The notes beneath the pieces were generated by a model. The model did no database searches. It was not told where the DNA came from and worked only from the letters and a program-made list of their open reading frames with translations. From JAMCXS01 sp964459065 (GTDB taxonomy: Bacteria; Acidobacteriota; Terriglobia; UBA7540): a DNA stretch of 5,838 bases. Within the stretch, counting starts at the first letter, position 1, and each line of letters starts with the position of its first letter. This document shows, in pieces, positions 4,970 through 5,838 of this stretch. A program made the translations under genes and the position numbers. The stretch lies in the NCBI GenBank assembly GCA_964459065.1, contig CAYWMN010000241.1:1-5838 (forward strand), given 5' to 3'.

Positions 4970-5821
4970 ATGTGGAACAACTTTAAGACGACGATCCTTC
5001 TGGCGGGCTTAACGGGCGTGTTCCTGGCCATCGGCCAGTTGTGGGGCGGCGAGCGCGGGGTAATCATTGCCCTGGTTCTGGCCGGGGTCATGAACATGGG
5101 CGCTTACTTCTTCTCGGACAAGATTGCGCTTTCCACGTCGGGGGCGAAGCCGATTTCGCGCGAGCAAGACCCGCGCATTTACGAGATTGTCGAGCGGCTG
5201 GCGGCGAAGGCCGGAATTCCGGTCCCCAAAATCTATAAGATTCCCACCGACTCCCCGAACGCTTTTGCCACGGGCCGTAATCCGAACCATGCTTCGGTGG
5301 CCGTCACTCAGGGCATCCTTCAGATCTGTGACGACGATGAGATTGAAGGCGTGCTGGCCCATGAGCTTGGCCACGTGAAGAACCGCGACATCCTCACCAG
5401 CGCCATCGTGGCCACCCTTGCCGGTGCCATCACGCTGATTGCCCGGATTGTTTTCTGGGGTGAAATGTTCGGTTTCGGCGGTGGTGGAGGAGACCGCGAA
5501 GGCGGAGCGCTTTCGGCGCTTGCCATGATGATTCTGGCTCCGCTGGCCGCGATTCTGATTCAACTGGCGATTTCGCGCTCGCGGGAGTACGAGGCGGACG
5601 CGACCGGAGCCCGCATTACCGGGAATCCTCAGGGCCTGGCGCGGGCGCTCAAAAAGATTGACGAGTGGTCCAAGCGCGTGCCCATGCAGGTTTCGCCCTC
5701 CATGGCGCACCTGTATATTTGCGCGCCGCTCACTGGGCGCCAAATGTTCTCAAACCTGTTCTCCACGCACCCGCCCATCAAGAAGAGAATCGAGCGGCTC
5801 GTCGGTCCGGGATATTTCTGA
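4970..5821 (+). CDS. htpX: HtpX-type membrane zinc metalloprotease (M48B)
   Basis: HtpX degrades or clips misfolded inner-membrane proteins on the cytoplasmic side; in E. coli it works alongside FtsH and is induced by envelope stress. The 283-residue product has the normal family length (about 280-295) and layout. Two N-terminal membrane segments (about 8-24 and 30-48) are followed by a cytosolic catalytic region with HELGH (H131, E132, H135). Two further hydrophobic stretches lie at about 140-162 and 180-200, with a Gly-rich loop between them (168-174). Next come SRSREYEAD, in which E206 is the likely third zinc ligand and D210 the conserved acid, and the conserved STHPP motif (265-269). All catalytic residues are intact. 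It sits 106 bp after the exported rhodanese on the same strand, and its stop overlaps a possible next start (TGATG). Confidence 0.96.
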   Translation: MWNNFKTTILLAGLTGVFLAIGQLWGGERGVIIALVLAGVMNMGAYFFSDKIALSTSGAKPISREQDPRIYEIVERLAAKAGIPVPKIYKIPTDSPNAFATGRNPNHASVAVTQGILQICDDDEIEGVLAHELGHVKNRDILTSAIVATLAGAITLIARIVFWGEMFGFGGGGGDREGGALSALAMMILAPLAAILIQLAISRSREYEADATGARITGNPQGLARALKKIDEWSKRVPMQVSPSMAHLYICAPLTGRQMFSNLFSTHPPIKKRIERLVGPGYF

Positions 5822-5838
5822 TGCGTGCGCCGTCCCCC
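5821..5838 (+). CDS. Possible start of a downstream gene overlapping htpX
   Basis: The A of the htpX TGA begins an ATG (TGATG), followed by codons for R-A-P-S-P with no stop before the edge. Overlaps of this kind are typical of coupled genes in an operon. No Shine-Dalgarno of its own is obvious, so translation would rely on coupling. The six residues would fit the N-terminus of an RsmB-type rRNA methyltransferase, but that is too short to identify anything. It could equally be a chance ATG. Confidence 0.25.

Noticed and set aside
5009..5743. Minus-strand open frame of 244 codons
   Set aside because: Mirror of htpX. The plus strand has HELGH, EYEAD and STHPP in order.

Overview
The window looks like a piece of the chromosome of a GC-rich (roughly 60 % G+C by eye), Gram-negative-type bacterium. 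The gene types fit Acidobacteriota best: a divergent GH27 glycosidase, a rhomboid-TPR fusion, a CrtF/TcmO-like methyltransferase and a short HtpX. This is a judgement from family content, not a measured assignment. There are no tRNAs, rRNAs, transposases, phage genes or CRISPR arrays.

Left arm (1-4201, all minus strand, transcribed right to left). A rhomboid intramembrane protease carrying a TPR tail (2667-4100) is followed by an O-methyltransferase (1470-2522) with a terminator behind it (1394-1427). After a hairpin-rich spacer comes a secreted GH27 alpha-galactosidase-like enzyme (1-1279) that runs off the left edge. The GH27 gene is easy to miss because its stop codon is outside the window; the long plus-strand ORFs there are its shadows. 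Upstream of the rhomboid are an extended -10 promoter (TGGTATAAT), a strong Shine-Dalgarno and a 34-codon mini-ORF whose stop overlaps the rhomboid start as ATGA. This layout suggests translational coupling or leader control.

Divergent intergenic region (about 4202-4368). It holds the rhomboid promoter, a perfect 14-bp palindrome (4275-4288) and a stem that could hide the ribosome binding site of the rightward gene.

Right arm (4369-5838, plus strand). A small exported rhodanese-like protein with an unusual cysteine-rich active loop (4369-4863) is followed by an HtpX-type membrane zinc metalloprotease (4970-5821). A possible next gene starts in a TGATG overlap at the right edge.

Taken together, rhomboid, HtpX and the exported rhodanese all act at or beyond the inner membrane, so the middle and right of the window have a membrane-proteostasis flavour. 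The methyltransferase and the glycosidase have no evident link to them or to each other. The observations most worth following are the altered substrate pocket of the GH27 enzyme, the coupled leader ORF of the rhomboid gene, the paired palindromes in front of the methyltransferase, and the CxCC...C loop of the rhodanese.
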